Shown here one piece after another: positions 1 to 9,499 of a DNA stretch of 64,000 nucleotides; position 1 is the first letter of the stretch; every line of letters begins with the position of its first letter. Under the pieces are notes generated by a model. It did not search any database. It had not been told where the DNA came from and saw nothing but the letters and a program-made list of their open reading frames with translations. The translations under genes were made by a program, and so were the position numbers. Origin of the DNA: Rhizobium rhizogenes NBRC 13257 (GTDB taxonomy: Bacteria > Pseudomonadota > Alphaproteobacteria > Rhizobiales > Rhizobiaceae); assembly GCF_000696095.1 (NCBI RefSeq), contig NZ_BAYX01000014.1, positions 62,001-126,000 of the forward strand, read 5' to 3'.

Positions 1-1436
1 CCGCTCGCCGCCGGCTTGCCTATGACGAATTCCTGGCGGGGCAATTGTCGCTGGCGCTCGTCCGCCAACGGCTGCGCAAAGTCGCGGGACAGCCCGTCCA
101 TCCGACTGGAGACATCAGCCGGAAGATATTGGAATCCCTTCCCTTCTCCCTGACGAACAGCCAAACGGCAGCCATTGCCGATATCCTCAAGGATATGGCG
201 GGTACTGACCGCATGCTGCGGCTGCTGCAGGGTGATGTCGGCGCGGGCAAGACGCTGGTCGCACTGATGGCGATTACAGCCGTCATCGAAAGCGGTGGCC
301 AGGCGGTGCTGATGGCCCCGACCGAAATCCTGGCGCGACAGCACTATGCGACCATCGCGAAATTCGCCGCCAGCGCCAATCTCTCCGTTGAAGTTCTGAC
401 CGGCCGCACCAAGGGCCGGGAGCGCGACGCCATCCTCGAGCGCATCGCCTCCGGCGAAGCGCAGATCGTCATCGGCACGCATGCGCTGTTCCAGGATAGC
501 GTCAGCTATGCCAACCTGATGCTGGCCGTCGTCGACGAGCAGCATCGCTTCGGCGTCCACCAGCGCCTGCGGCTCACGGCAAAGGGCATCTCGCCGCATA
601 TGCTGGTGATGACCGCCACGCCGATCCCGCGCACGCTGGTGCTGGCCGCCTTCGGCGATATGGATGTCTCCAAGCTCACGGAAAAGCCGGCAGGCCGCAA
701 GCCGATCCAGACGATCACCATTCCCACCGAACGAACCGGAGATATCGTATCCCGGCTGAAGAGCGCACTATCTGAAAGCAAGAAAGCCTATTGGATTTGC
801 CCACTTGTGGAGGAATCCGAAGAATCCGATTTAATGTCGGTCGAGGAACGGCATGCAACCCTGGTCAAGGCGCTTGGCCCGGGTATAGGCCTCATTCATG
901 GCCGCATGAGCGGGCCGGAGAAAGACGCTGTAATGATGGCGTTCAAGAACGGCGAAATCCGGCTTTTGGTTGCCACCACCGTTGTCGAGGTCGGCGTCGA
1001 TGTGCCGGATGCGACGATCATGGTGATCGAGCATGCCGAGCGTTTCGGTCTGGCGCAGTTGCATCAGCTTCGCGGTCGCGTCGGGCGTGGTGACGAAGCC
1101 TCGACCTGCATCCTGCTCTATAAGGGTCCGCTCGGCGAGACCGGCCATGCGCGGCTGTCGATCATGCGCGATACTGAGGACGGTTTTCGGATTGCCGAGG
1201 AGGATCTGAAACTGCGGGGCGAAGGTGAGTTGCTCGGCACGCGCCAGTCCGGCACGCCCGGTTTTCGCATCGCCAGCCTCGAAGCCCATGCCGATCTTCT
1301 CGAAATCGCCCGCAAGGATGCCGCCTATCTGATCGACCGCGATCCGGATCTGACCGGCGAACGCGGCATGGCGGTACGCACCCTGCTCTATCTCTTCCGT
1401 CGTGACGAGGCGATCCGGTTCCTCAGAGCCGGATAG
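1..1436 (+). CDS. recG: ATP-dependent DNA helicase RecG (3' part, start outside window)
   Basis: Branch-migrating helicase that remodels stalled forks and Holliday junctions. The frame is open from base 3, so the gene begins upstream; 477 C-terminal residues are present of the roughly 700 usual for RecG, so the wedge domain is mostly missing from the window and the helicase part is complete. Visible motifs in order are Walker A GDVGAGKT, the DEQHR box (RecG has DEQH rather than DEAD), ATPIPRT of motif III, VVEVGVDVP of motif V and QLRGRVGRG of motif VI, followed by the RecG C-terminal LRGEGELLGTRQSG stretch. It ends convergently to the next gene with a hairpin between. Identification is secure. 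Confidence 0.95.
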   Translation, partial: ARRRLAYDEFLAGQLSLALVRQRLRKVAGQPVHPTGDISRKILESLPFSLTNSQTAAIADILKDMAGTDRMLRLLQGDVGAGKTLVALMAITAVIESGGQAVLMAPTEILARQHYATIAKFAASANLSVEVLTGRTKGRERDAILERIASGEAQIVIGTHALFQDSVSYANLMLAVVDEQHRFGVHQRLRLTAKGISPHMLVMTATPIPRTLVLAAFGDMDVSKLTEKPAGRKPIQTITIPTERTGDIVSRLKSALSESKKAYWICPLVEESEESDLMSVEERHATLVKALGPGIGLIHGRMSGPEKDAVMMAFKNGEIRLLVATTVVEVGVDVPDATIMVIEHAERFGLAQLHQLRGRVGRGDEASTCILLYKGPLGETGHARLSIMRDTEDGFRIAEEDLKLRGEGELLGTRQSGTPGFRIASLEAHADLLEIARKDAAYLIDRDPDLTGERGMAVRTLLYLFRRDEAIRFLRAG

Positions 1437-1438
1437 TT

Positions 1439-1469
1439 GGATGGACGCAGCGAGCGCGTCCATCCCTTT
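1439..1469. terminator. Hairpin between convergent recG and the phytase-like gene
   Basis: Ten-base-pair perfect stem (1439-1448 with 1456-1465) with a seven-base loop, lying between two converging genes. The T run after it on the plus strand is short (CTTTC), so it may be a weak or bidirectional terminator. Confidence 0.5.
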
Positions 1470-1478
1470 CAAAGACCA

Positions 1479-2975
1479 TTACTTGGCAGACAGGCCGGGG
1501 ATCGTGACCTGGAACACCTGGAACATGGTGTCGACATCAGCCCCACCTTCACCCTTGTAGGCGGCACCCACCTGGAAGCCGTCCTGGGTCAAGAAGTCGT
1601 TGTCATTGGCGACGAACAGGAAGTAGTCATCTGGCAGCTTCGGGTCGAGAACGCTGACGAACGACATAGCCTCCCATTTTTCGGAGAGGTTGTTGCGGTC
1701 GTTCGGCGCACCGTTATGGAGACCGAAGCGAGCCAGATTGGCACTGTCGTTGATGTCGATGAGCTGGCTGACCGTTGCGGGTTTCACTGAGGCATCAAGG
1801 ACACCCTTCGGAGCAATCGGCGTGTCGGCATCGAATTTGCTGCCGGCAATATCGGTGGCAGTCGAGACGTCGACGATGTCGATGCTGCGATAGAGCGACT
1901 TTTCGCCTTCCATGCCGTAGCCGTTGTTGCTGTCGCGCGCCAGCATCAGAAAGCTCGTCGGCGAAAGCGCCACGACTTCGCTCTGGGCGGCGACAGCCGT
2001 CTTGCCCTTGCTGTTGGTGAAGACCGGCAATGGCACGACATATTCGTGCACCAGCTTCAGATGCGCCAGATCGGCGGCATCATAGACCAATGCGCGAGTG
2101 TTTTGCCGGGTCGAGCCGGAATCGCCGCCGTCTTGGCGGGTCGCCGATTGCAGCACGGCGATCAGAAACTTGCCATGCGGGGTCATCGACATGCCTTCGA
2201 GGCCCTGATTGTTCTGGCGGCCACTGGTCGGATCCTTGGGATCAGGTGCACTTTCGCCGGGGCCAGGATTGTTCGAGGCGAAGTTCACGGCGCCATTGCG
2301 CATCGGCAGCAGCGCAGCCGGCGGCGGCGTGGCGGACATCATGCGGCCGTCGGCAGAGAAACGGTAGATATAGGGGCCGTATTCATCGCTGATGAACATC
2401 GTGCCGTCAGACAGGCGGACGATGGCTTCGTTGTCGAGCGAGATCTTGCCGTTCGGTGCTTCGGGCAGCGAGGGCATGCCATCTTTCGGGGAGCGAATGC
2501 CATTGGTCGGATCGAGGCCGGTGGTGTCGGCGCCCTTGTTGTCGGTCAGCAGCATGGTATCGGCGAGCTTGGCAACGACGCCCGACTGCTCCTTGCCGGC
2601 TGGCGGCGTTGCGCCTGGGGCGACCGGCGTCAGTTCAACATCGATGGTGTTGAGGCGCGGACGATAATCGGTTGTGCCGACGACGTTGTAGCCGCGATCC
2701 GGCAGCAGCCACAGCGATCCCTTATAGGAGCCATCGGCATTGCGCTCCCAGCTTTTGGCGTCGATCGACATGCCGGAACCGGAGCCGAAGGTCTCACCGA
2801 ACTTGTCGCGCTGGTTGGCGGGAATGCGGCCTACAGCGACGAGGCCCTTGTTGACCAGGGTAACACCGCCGACGGTAACTGAACTATCGGCAAAGGCTGT
2901 GACCGGCATGGCGAAAATGACAGTGGTGAGCGCTGCCGACAGCAGCGGCAAACTCATTGAACGCAAATTTCTCAC
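1479..2975 (-). CDS. Secreted esterase-like/phytase-like family protein
   Basis: Predicted exported protein of the phytase-like (esterase-like activity of phytase) beta-propeller family, 498 residues. The open frame runs 75 codons further upstream, but I place the start at GTG 2975: an AGGAGGA ribosome binding site lies six bases before it, and translation from there gives a clean signal peptide with cleavage expected after AFA at about residue 29. Family-like stretches include DRGYNVVGTTDYRPRLNTID, the acidic DNEAIVRLSDG and ISDEYGPYIYRF motifs, and a C-terminal YFLFVANDNDF. Substrate is unknown; the family name does not prove phytase activity. The gene stands alone between recG and a lipoprotein gene on the other strand. 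Confidence 0.82.
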   Translation of the reverse strand: MRNLRSMSLPLLSAALTTVIFAMPVTAFADSSVTVGGVTLVNKGLVAVGRIPANQRDKFGETFGSGSGMSIDAKSWERNADGSYKGSLWLLPDRGYNVVGTTDYRPRLNTIDVELTPVAPGATPPAGKEQSGVVAKLADTMLLTDNKGADTTGLDPTNGIRSPKDGMPSLPEAPNGKISLDNEAIVRLSDGTMFISDEYGPYIYRFSADGRMMSATPPPAALLPMRNGAVNFASNNPGPGESAPDPKDPTSGRQNNQGLEGMSMTPHGKFLIAVLQSATRQDGGDSGSTRQNTRALVYDAADLAHLKLVHEYVVPLPVFTNSKGKTAVAAQSEVVALSPTSFLMLARDSNNGYGMEGEKSLYRSIDIVDVSTATDIAGSKFDADTPIAPKGVLDASVKPATVSQLIDINDSANLARFGLHNGAPNDRNNLSEKWEAMSFVSVLDPKLPDDYFLFVANDNDFLTQDGFQVGAAYKGEGGADVDTMFQVFQVTIPGLSAK

Positions 2976-3348
2976 GGCAATATCCTCCTGATGAAAACTC
3001 TTTGTGCTGGAATGGCATTCATCTGCGGATCGGTTGAAAACCGCGTCGAACGAAAATATCAGGCTCCGTTGAGCCGCCAACGTTCGACCATGAGATGTGC
3101 CCGCCTGCCCTTCCGGCAACCGGTCTAGAACGGCAATATGATAGAGACATGACAGTTTGGATCCGGCTGATGCGAACGGCGCCCGGATGATCGCCAGCAT
3201 AAGGTTCCGTTGGGCGGCCGCGACATCTTGAGATTGAAACCGTGCCGTATTTGGCGTAGGTCGTTTCCTAAGTCTGCTGCGAATAGAATTTACGATGTCC
3301 TCGCAACAATTGCCGTTAACGCCATAATATAGCGAAGGGTTTCATTCC
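2976..3348. other. Divergent intergenic region, no gene seen
   Basis: 373 bases between two divergent genes, holding the ribosome binding sites of both and presumably both promoters. A TAATAT hexamer at about 3326 could be the -10 of the lipoprotein gene, but I see no matching -35 at the right distance. No convincing reading frame or RNA gene. Confidence 0.5.
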
Positions 3349-4287
3349 ATGAAGACGTCTGCTCCTGTCGCAATTATCGCGATGGCATTCACGGTAGTGC
3401 TGGCCCTTTCGGCTTGCGACGATCAGTCGAATTCCACTGCCACCAGCAATCAGTCCTCGGCCGATACGGCATCGAAGCTGGCGAATAGCGCGAAATTAAA
3501 CGACTACGTGCTCGCCTATAATGATCTCATCGGAGATTCCGGCCTGCTGGCACAATATCAGGCCTACGAGAACGCCAATATTTCGAAGAGCACGACGTCC
3601 GACAATATTACAGACGTCAGCAAAGGCTCGCTCGAACAATCCGCGGACAAATTGAAGACCGTGCGCGGCGCGAAGAGCAATGCGCCCACGGAACTCGATA
3701 CCGCCGCCGACAAGCTGATCTCCGCGCTTGGTCAGGTCGTTCCCCGCCTTTCCGGCCTTGATGTCTACTACGCCAGCAAGGCCTATATGGAAGACGGGCT
3801 CGCGCGCGGAAAGCGCGAGGATCCCTTGATGCTTACCGATTTTCAGGCAGCCGCCGTCGCGCTGGAGGAGTTCCATCAGCAATTGCAGAAGGAGCTCGAC
3901 CGCCGGGAACAGGCTGAGCTTGCCAAGATCAAGGAACGCGGGGATATGCCGGTCTATCAGACACGGCTTGCCCTCAGCCAGGCAAGGCAACTGGTCGATC
4001 TTCTCAATAGTTCGGAAGAGCCCGGCAAGCCTGCTCTTCAGAGCCAGATAGATGCAAAGATCACTGATCTGGAAAAGACATTGGAGGATCAGCGCACCGC
4101 CATGGCGAAGGCTAAACAGGAAGGCGGCAGCGGCGTCAATACTCCGCTTCTTGACGGCATCAACGACAGTCTGACCGGAATGGTCGGCGATTTCCGCGAG
4201 ATCAAGCAGGACCCCACGCCGGACAAATACCAACTCGTCGTCACCCGCTTCAACAGTGCCATCGAAATGTTCAATAGCGTGAGATAA
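3349..4287 (+). CDS. YiiG-like DUF3829 lipoprotein
   Basis: Predicted lipoprotein of 312 residues with a hydrophobic signal followed by the lipobox LSAC, the lipidated cysteine being residue 23. The mature part is charged, helical-looking and matches the general character of DUF3829 (E. coli YiiG) proteins: residues about 50-220 form long helices, followed by a Gln/Lys-rich coiled-coil-like section (about 215-265) and a short C-terminal helix. Function is unknown in this family. It converges on the DUF502 gene, 60 bases away, and has no evident operon partner. Confidence 0.75.
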   Translation: MKTSAPVAIIAMAFTVVLALSACDDQSNSTATSNQSSADTASKLANSAKLNDYVLAYNDLIGDSGLLAQYQAYENANISKSTTSDNITDVSKGSLEQSADKLKTVRGAKSNAPTELDTAADKLISALGQVVPRLSGLDVYYASKAYMEDGLARGKREDPLMLTDFQAAAVALEEFHQQLQKELDRREQAELAKIKERGDMPVYQTRLALSQARQLVDLLNSSEEPGKPALQSQIDAKITDLEKTLEDQRTAMAKAKQEGGSGVNTPLLDGINDSLTGMVGDFREIKQDPTPDKYQLVVTRFNSAIEMFNSVR

Positions 4288-4347
4288 AGGCGCTACACGC
4301 AACGACTGGCCGCGGCACAAGCTACCGTACCACCACGCGATCTAGCA

Positions 4348-5049
4348 TTAAGACAAGGATTTCATAGGAACGGGCGGCGGCAATTCCTTGGCCGCGATCA
4401 GCTTTTCGCGATATTCGGGCGAGACCAGGCCGCCCGAAATCAAAAGCTTGGCGCCGTCTTCCGGGCTCATGTCGAGAATCGTGATTTTCTCGCGCGGTAC
4501 GAAGATCAGGAAGCCGGCGGTTGGCACGGGGGTCGGCGGCAGGAAAACCGCCACCATATCATGCCCCATGGCATTGAATTTCGAGGCTATTTCGCCTTTG
4601 GCGTCGGTCGAGATGAACACCATCGACCAGAGGCCGGGGCTCGGATATTCGATCAGCCCGACCTTCTTGAACGAGGTGCCCTGCTCCTTCAGCACAGTTT
4701 CGAAGATCTGTTTCAGGCTCTTGTAGATGGTTCGCACCAGCGGCACGCGCTGTACGATCGACTCGCCGAAGCGAACGATGCTCTGGCCGATCAGGTTCTT
4801 GGCGAGGAAACCGATGATGGTGATGAAGATCATCGCGATCACCACGCCCGTACCGGGAACGGCAAAGTTCAGATAGCTCTCGGGATCGTAGCGCGCGGGA
4901 ATATAAGGCCGAACCCAGCTATCGGCCCAGTGGATGACAGACCAGGTAAGCCAGAGCGTGATGGCAATCGGCGCGCAAATGATGAGGCCGGCCAGGAAAT
5001 TATTTCTGATCCGTGCTGCCACAGACACTTTGATGGGCTTGTCCGTCAT
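4348..5049 (-). CDS. DUF502 family membrane protein
   Basis: Inner-membrane protein of 233 residues, the usual length of DUF502 proteins. Two hydrophobic segments are visible, about residues 16-36 (NFLAGLIICAPIAITLWL) and about 65-85 (VPGTGVVIAMIFITIIGFLA), followed by a soluble domain with the family-like sections RTIYKSLKQIFETVL, FLPPTPVPTAGFLIFVP and the C-terminal SGGLVSPE. It lies downstream of glmS on the same strand with 177 bases between. Role unknown; the plant relatives (LCV/COV) do not give a bacterial function. Confidence 0.85.
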   Translation of the reverse strand: MTDKPIKVSVAARIRNNFLAGLIICAPIAITLWLTWSVIHWADSWVRPYIPARYDPESYLNFAVPGTGVVIAMIFITIIGFLAKNLIGQSIVRFGESIVQRVPLVRTIYKSLKQIFETVLKEQGTSFKKVGLIEYPSPGLWSMVFISTDAKGEIASKFNAMGHDMVAVFLPPTPVPTAGFLIFVPREKITILDMSPEDGAKLLISGGLVSPEYREKLIAAKELPPPVPMKSLS

Positions 5050-5163
5050 TCGCCGTTCGAAAACTCCGTTCCGTCGTCAACCGCTAACCGGCAAATTCCC
5101 CCACCATCTCCTTGCTGAATCGTGCCAGAAATCGGCCGAGCGCACAACCCGGCAGTCACGCCA

Positions 5164-5184
5164 CCGGGCCAGATATCGGCCCGG
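5164..5184 (-). terminator. Hairpin between glmS and the DUF502 gene
   Basis: Perfect seven-base-pair GC stem (CCGGGCC with GGCCCGG, 5164-5170 and 5178-5184) with a seven-base loop, in the 177-base gap after glmS. There is no T run after it on either strand, so it may pause rather than terminate transcription. Confidence 0.3.
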
Positions 5185-5226
5185 TTCACGACGACGTTAT
5201 CACACGAAAATAAATGGGGCCGCGAT

Positions 5227-7053
5227 CTATTCCACAGTCACCGACTTGGCGAGATTGCGCGGCTGGTCGACATCCGTGCCCATGAAGACGGCCGTGTGAT
5301 AGGCGAGCAACTGGATCGGCAGTGAGAAGATCATCGGCGCGATGATTTCATCGACAACCGGCAGGACGATCGTCGCCATCGTCGGCAGCGTGGAGGCGGC
5401 CGCCCCCGCCTCGTCGGTGATGAAGATGATACGACCGCCGCGCGCCGCCACTTCCTGCATGTTTGAGACGGTCTTGTCGAAGAAACGGTCGTAGGGCGCA
5501 ATGACGATAACCGGCATGTTCTCATCGATCAGCGCGATCGGGCCATGCTTCAGCTCACCGGCGGCATAACCTTCGGCGTGGATGTAGGAGATTTCCTTGA
5601 GCTTCAGCGCGCCTTCCATGGCGAGCGGGAAGCTGGTGCCGCGACCGAGATAGAGCACATCCTTGAACTTGGAGATTTCGCGGGCAAGGCTTTCCATCTG
5701 CGGCTGGATGATGTTCAGCACCCTTGCCATGATGCGCGGCATCTCGACCAGGTGGCGCACCATCGCGTTTTCATCCTCGGCACTCACCGTGCCGCGTGCA
5801 ACGCCCGCGCCGATTGCCAGCGACGCCAGAACGGCGAGCTGGCAGGTGAAAGCCTTGGTCGAGGCAACGCCGATCTCCGGGCCGGCCATGATCGGAAACA
5901 CCGCATCGGATTCACGCGCGATGGTCGATTCCTTGACGTTGACGATGGCGCCGATCTTCAGGCCATTGTCCTTGCAATAGCGCAGCGACGCCAGCGTATC
6001 GGCGGTTTCGCCGGACTGCGAAATGAACAGTGCGGCCTGTGAGGGCGACAACGGCATTTCGCGGTAGCGGAATTCGGAGGCGACATCGATCTCGACCGGC
6101 AGACGCGCGTAGCGCTCGAACCAATATTTGCCAATCAAACCAGCAAGATAGGCCGTGCCGCAAGCCGAAATCGCGAGGCCGGATACGCCCTTGAAATCGA
6201 TCGCCGATGCATTCGGGCGCAGCCGATGACCGACGAAATCGACATATTGGCTGAGCGCATGGGAGATCACCTCCGGCTGCTCGTAGATTTCCTTTTCCAT
6301 GAAGTGGCGGTGATTGCCCTTGTCGACGACATAGGCAGTTGCCTGCGATATCTGCCGGGGACGACTGACTTCCTGGCCGTTGAAATCGAGGATCGTGGCA
6401 CTGTTGCGCGTGATGATCGCGCAGTCGCCGTCGACGAGATAGGTGATCTCGTTGGTGAAGGGAGAAAGAGCGATGGCGTCGGAGCCGAGGAACATCTCGC
6501 CATTGCCGAAGCCGACGGCAAGCGGCGGGCCGGAGCGGGCCGCCATCAGCGTATCGGGGTCGCTCTGGAACATGATCGCGAGTGCATAGGCGCCGGTGAC
6601 GCGGTTCAGCATCTTCAGCATCGCCGCGCGCGGATCGAGTCCTTCGCCGACATATTTCGCCAGCAGATGCGCGACGACTTCCGTGTCCGTCTGCGTCGTG
6701 AACACCTTGCCCTCGGCCTTCAATTCCTCGCGCAATTCGGAAAAATTCTCGATGATGCCGTTGTGGACGACGGCGACACCTTCAACGAAATGCGGATGGG
6801 CATTGGTCTCGTTCGGGACGCCATGCGTCGCCCAACGGGTGTGGGCGATGCCGGTCACGCCGGGCAGCGGCTCAGCATCGAGCCGCTTTTCCAGATTGAA
6901 GAGCTTTCCTTCGGCGCGGCGGCGATCCATCACGCCGTCATGAATGGTCGCGACGCCCGCCGAATCGTAACCGCGATATTCGAGACGCCGCAAGGCATCC
7001 ACCAATCGCCCCGCTACAGGCTTCGTTCCGACAATCCCAACAATGCCGCACAT
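5227..7053 (-). CDS. glmS: Glutamine--fructose-6-phosphate aminotransferase (isomerizing)
   Basis: Makes glucosamine-6-phosphate from fructose-6-phosphate and glutamine, the first step to UDP-GlcNAc for peptidoglycan and lipopolysaccharide. 608 residues, full family length. The N-terminal glutaminase domain begins MCGIVGIVG with the catalytic cysteine exposed after Met removal; two SIS sugar-isomerase domains follow (SACGTAYLAG and ISQSGETADT in the first, YLGRGTSFPLAMEGALKLKE in the second), and the protein ends in the typical PRNLAKSVTVE tail. It is 117 bases downstream of glmU on the same strand, so the two amino-sugar genes are probably cotranscribed. I saw no sign of a glmS ribozyme in the leader. 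Confidence 0.97.
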   Translation of the reverse strand: MCGIVGIVGTKPVAGRLVDALRRLEYRGYDSAGVATIHDGVMDRRRAEGKLFNLEKRLDAEPLPGVTGIAHTRWATHGVPNETNAHPHFVEGVAVVHNGIIENFSELREELKAEGKVFTTQTDTEVVAHLLAKYVGEGLDPRAAMLKMLNRVTGAYALAIMFQSDPDTLMAARSGPPLAVGFGNGEMFLGSDAIALSPFTNEITYLVDGDCAIITRNSATILDFNGQEVSRPRQISQATAYVVDKGNHRHFMEKEIYEQPEVISHALSQYVDFVGHRLRPNASAIDFKGVSGLAISACGTAYLAGLIGKYWFERYARLPVEIDVASEFRYREMPLSPSQAALFISQSGETADTLASLRYCKDNGLKIGAIVNVKESTIARESDAVFPIMAGPEIGVASTKAFTCQLAVLASLAIGAGVARGTVSAEDENAMVRHLVEMPRIMARVLNIIQPQMESLAREISKFKDVLYLGRGTSFPLAMEGALKLKEISYIHAEGYAAGELKHGPIALIDENMPVIVIAPYDRFFDKTVSNMQEVAARGGRIIFITDEAGAAASTLPTMATIVLPVVDEIIAPMIFSLPIQLLAYHTAVFMGTDVDQPRNLAKSVTVE

Positions 7054-7170
7054 GCAACTCTCCGTCTGGCCTCAAATAAGAAGGCAAGTCCTAATGATTC
7101 TAACAGTTTTCACAATTACCGCGATGGTCACTTTCGGTTTCCAACCGTTACGCGACCACAAGCGAAATAC

Positions 7171-8532
7171 TTAATGGCTGCCCTTTTTTGCTGCCTTGAT
7201 GGCCAGGGCTCTTTCGCGGATGACCTTGGCGCGGCCGGGTTTCACCTCCTGGCGCGCGCGGCCGAAGGCAAGCGCATCCGCAGGGACGTCCTCGGTAATT
7301 ACGCTGCCGGAGGCGACATAGGCATTGTCGCCGATGCGTACCGGCGCCACCAATGAGGAGTTGGAGCCGATGAAGCTGTTGGCGCCGATATGGGTCTCAT
7401 GCTTGTTGACGCCATCATAGTTGCAGGTGATCGTACCCGCACCGATGTTGCTGCCGGCGCCGATCGTGGCGTCGCCGATATAGCTCAAATGATTGACCTT
7501 GGCGCCCTCGCCGATCTTGCCGTTCTTCACTTCGCAGAAGTTGCCGACCTTCGAGCCGTCGGCAAGATCCGCGCCGGGGCGCAGCCGTGCAAACGGGCCG
7601 ACTGTAGCGGTGCCGCTGACATGGGCGCCTTCGATATGCGAGAAAGCATGGATGACCGCCCCGCTGTCGATTACCACGCGGGGGCCGAAGACGACGCTCG
7701 GCTCGATCAACGCATCCTGACCAATGACGGTATCATAGGCGAGGAACACAGTTTCCGGTGCGATCATCGTGACACCCGAAAGCATCAGCTCATGACGGCG
7801 GCGCTCCTGCCAGAGGCGTTCGATGAATGCGAGCTCGGCGCGGTTGTTGCAGCCGGTCATTTCCACTTCCGGCGCATCGACGGCAACGGCGCGGCCGCCG
7901 AGCGAACGGGCGATTTCCACAAGATCCGTCAGATAGTATTCGCCCTTGGCGTTGCTGTTACCGATGCGGTCGAGCAGATTGAGTGCCTTGCGGCCATTGA
8001 TCGCCATCAGGCCGCTGTTGCACCAGGTCACCGCGAGCTCGGCATCGGTTGCGTCCTTCGCCTCGCGAATAGCGATCAGTTCGCCGTCCTTGACCAGCAG
8101 CCGGCCATAGGCATTCGGATTTTCCGTATGAAAGCCGATGACGACGATATCGTTGCCGTCGGCAAGTCCCTTTCGGGCGGCGCGCAGCGGCACGTCGGTA
8201 AGCAACGGCACGTCGCCATAGGCGACGATGATATCGTCATACCCCCTGGCGATTGCCTCACGCGCGGCAAGCACGGCATGGCCGGTCCCCAGACGCTCCT
8301 TCTGCAGATAGGCTTCGACATCGATGCCACCGATATCGGCGGCGGCGGCGACCTCTTCCGCATTGCGGCCGACAACGAGGGCCGCGGCAGAAATATCGGT
8401 CCTGGCGATCGCTTCCATCACATGCGCGATCATCGGACGGCCGGCGATCGGATGCAGCACCTTGGAGACCGACGATTTCATGCGGGTGCTGTCACCGGCG
8501 GCGAGGATGATGGCGAGACAGGTGCGTTCCAT
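7171..8532 (-). CDS. glmU: Bifunctional GlcNAc-1-P uridyltransferase / GlcN-1-P acetyltransferase
   Basis: Two-domain cytoplasmic enzyme giving UDP-GlcNAc from glucosamine-1-phosphate, the step after GlmS and phosphoglucosamine mutase. 453 residues from ATG 8532; twenty further in-frame codons upstream are not family-like. The N-terminal pyrophosphorylase domain starts MERTCLAIILAAG, with DSTRM where most relatives have G-x-GTRM. The C-terminal left-handed beta-helix shows hexapeptide repeats and the acetyltransferase stretches FARLRPGADLADGSKVGNF and NYDGVNKHETHIG. It is followed by glmS. Confidence 0.97.
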   Translation of the reverse strand: MERTCLAIILAAGDSTRMKSSVSKVLHPIAGRPMIAHVMEAIARTDISAAALVVGRNAEEVAAAADIGGIDVEAYLQKERLGTGHAVLAAREAIARGYDDIIVAYGDVPLLTDVPLRAARKGLADGNDIVVIGFHTENPNAYGRLLVKDGELIAIREAKDATDAELAVTWCNSGLMAINGRKALNLLDRIGNSNAKGEYYLTDLVEIARSLGGRAVAVDAPEVEMTGCNNRAELAFIERLWQERRRHELMLSGVTMIAPETVFLAYDTVIGQDALIEPSVVFGPRVVIDSGAVIHAFSHIEGAHVSGTATVGPFARLRPGADLADGSKVGNFCEVKNGKIGEGAKVNHLSYIGDATIGAGSNIGAGTITCNYDGVNKHETHIGANSFIGSNSSLVAPVRIGDNAYVASGSVITEDVPADALAFGRARQEVKPGRAKVIRERALAIKAAKKGSH

Positions 8533-8595
8533 TTCAAACTCCGAAAGATACGACTCGGCGAGGCCTATGCAGGCTTCGTCTCCTCTTAGCAACTA

Positions 8596-8700
8596 CTGCA
8601 TAATTCCTTAAATCGGAATCGATTTAGGGATAAAATTATGCAGCAGATTTGAAGTGCTACAGCGACCTTTGCGCGTCACATGTGACGCGCGGCGCTGTAG
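8596..8700. repeat. Rhizobium-type intergenic palindromic repeat
   Basis: Two inverted repeats side by side. The first (8596-8643) pairs CTGCATAATT with AATTATGCAG; the second (8657-8700) pairs CTACAGCG with CGCTGTAG and has an inner GCGCGTC/GACGCGC stem. I recognise this composite from memory as a highly repeated intergenic element of Rhizobium genomes, similar in kind to the RIME mosaic elements. It fills the gap between the glmU start and the stop of the FCD regulator gene, so it could also end transcription of the ytf operon. Confidence 0.75.
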
Positions 8701-8736
8701 TTAAATGGCGAACTACGGCGAATTTAGATATGGGAC

Positions 8737-9483
8737 TCAGGCATCCGCAAGCGCCGCGAAGGCTTCCAGCACATGCTGACGGCCATCGAAAATGACGAAC
8801 TCCATCGCCTTATATGCGGTCGGTCCGTCGTGAGCCGCGATGGCATCGACAATGGCCATGTGCGTATCGGCAATATTTGCAAAGCCGTTGCTGGAGGGAG
8901 GCGCGCTCATGCGAAACATGCCGACCAACGCGGCCTCGATCAGGCCCCCGAGCGACCGCATGAAGGGATTGTGAGACGCTTCTGTGACCGCCAGGTGAAA
9001 ATGAAGGTCGGCGAGCGCGAGGCTATCCGCCGTATGTTCCGGCGCGGCCATCGCCAGAGCCAGCCGCCGCAGCAGCTCGATTTCTTCCGCGCCGGCCCGC
9101 TCGGCTACGAGACTGGCGGCAAACGGTTCGAAGGCCAGGCGAATATCATAGAGGTGAAGCAGGAACTCTTCGTTGACGCCGCTTTCGAAGTGCCAGGTCA
9201 GCACCTCGTTGTCGAACATGTTCCAGTGGATTCTCTCGGTGACGCGAGTGCCGACCCTGGCGCGCGGAACGACCAGCCCTTTTGCCGCCAGCGTCTTCAT
9301 GCTCTCGCGCAGAACCGTGCGCGATACTTTGAACCGTTGCAGGAGATCGCTGTCGCCCGGAAGGATGCCGCCGATGGGAAAAACGCCCGACACGATCGCC
9401 TTGCCGAGATCATCGACAACCTGAGCATGGCTCGTTCGTGATTTTCCTTGGCCTTTCCGTGTCTCAAGCAATCTGCTGCGCAA
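8737..9483 (-). CDS. FCD-type GntR family regulator of the ytf operon
   Basis: DNA-binding regulator of 248 residues with an N-terminal winged helix (GDSDLLQRFKVSRTVLRESM, then LAAKGLVVPRARVGTRV) and a C-terminal FCD ligand domain with metal-site-like histidines (LADLHFHLAVTEASHN and DTHMAIVDAIAAHD). I take TTG 9483 as the start; GGAAGGA lies eight bases upstream. It begins 16 bases after yjfF, making it the last gene of the ytfQRT-yjfF operon, so it most likely senses the imported sugar or a product of it and controls the operon. The ligand is not readable from the sequence. Confidence 0.88.
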   Translation of the reverse strand: MRSRLLETRKGQGKSRTSHAQVVDDLGKAIVSGVFPIGGILPGDSDLLQRFKVSRTVLRESMKTLAAKGLVVPRARVGTRVTERIHWNMFDNEVLTWHFESGVNEEFLLHLYDIRLAFEPFAASLVAERAGAEEIELLRRLALAMAAPEHTADSLALADLHFHLAVTEASHNPFMRSLGGLIEAALVGMFRMSAPPSSNGFANIADTHMAIVDAIAAHDGPTAYKAMEFVIFDGRQHVLEAFAALADA

Positions 9484-9499
9484 CCGCTCTGTCCTTCCC

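Noticed and set aside
7054..7170. glmS ribozyme or other riboswitch in the glmU-glmS gap
   Set aside because: The 117-base gap shows no conserved pairing pattern that I recognise; glmS ribozymes are typical of Firmicutes.
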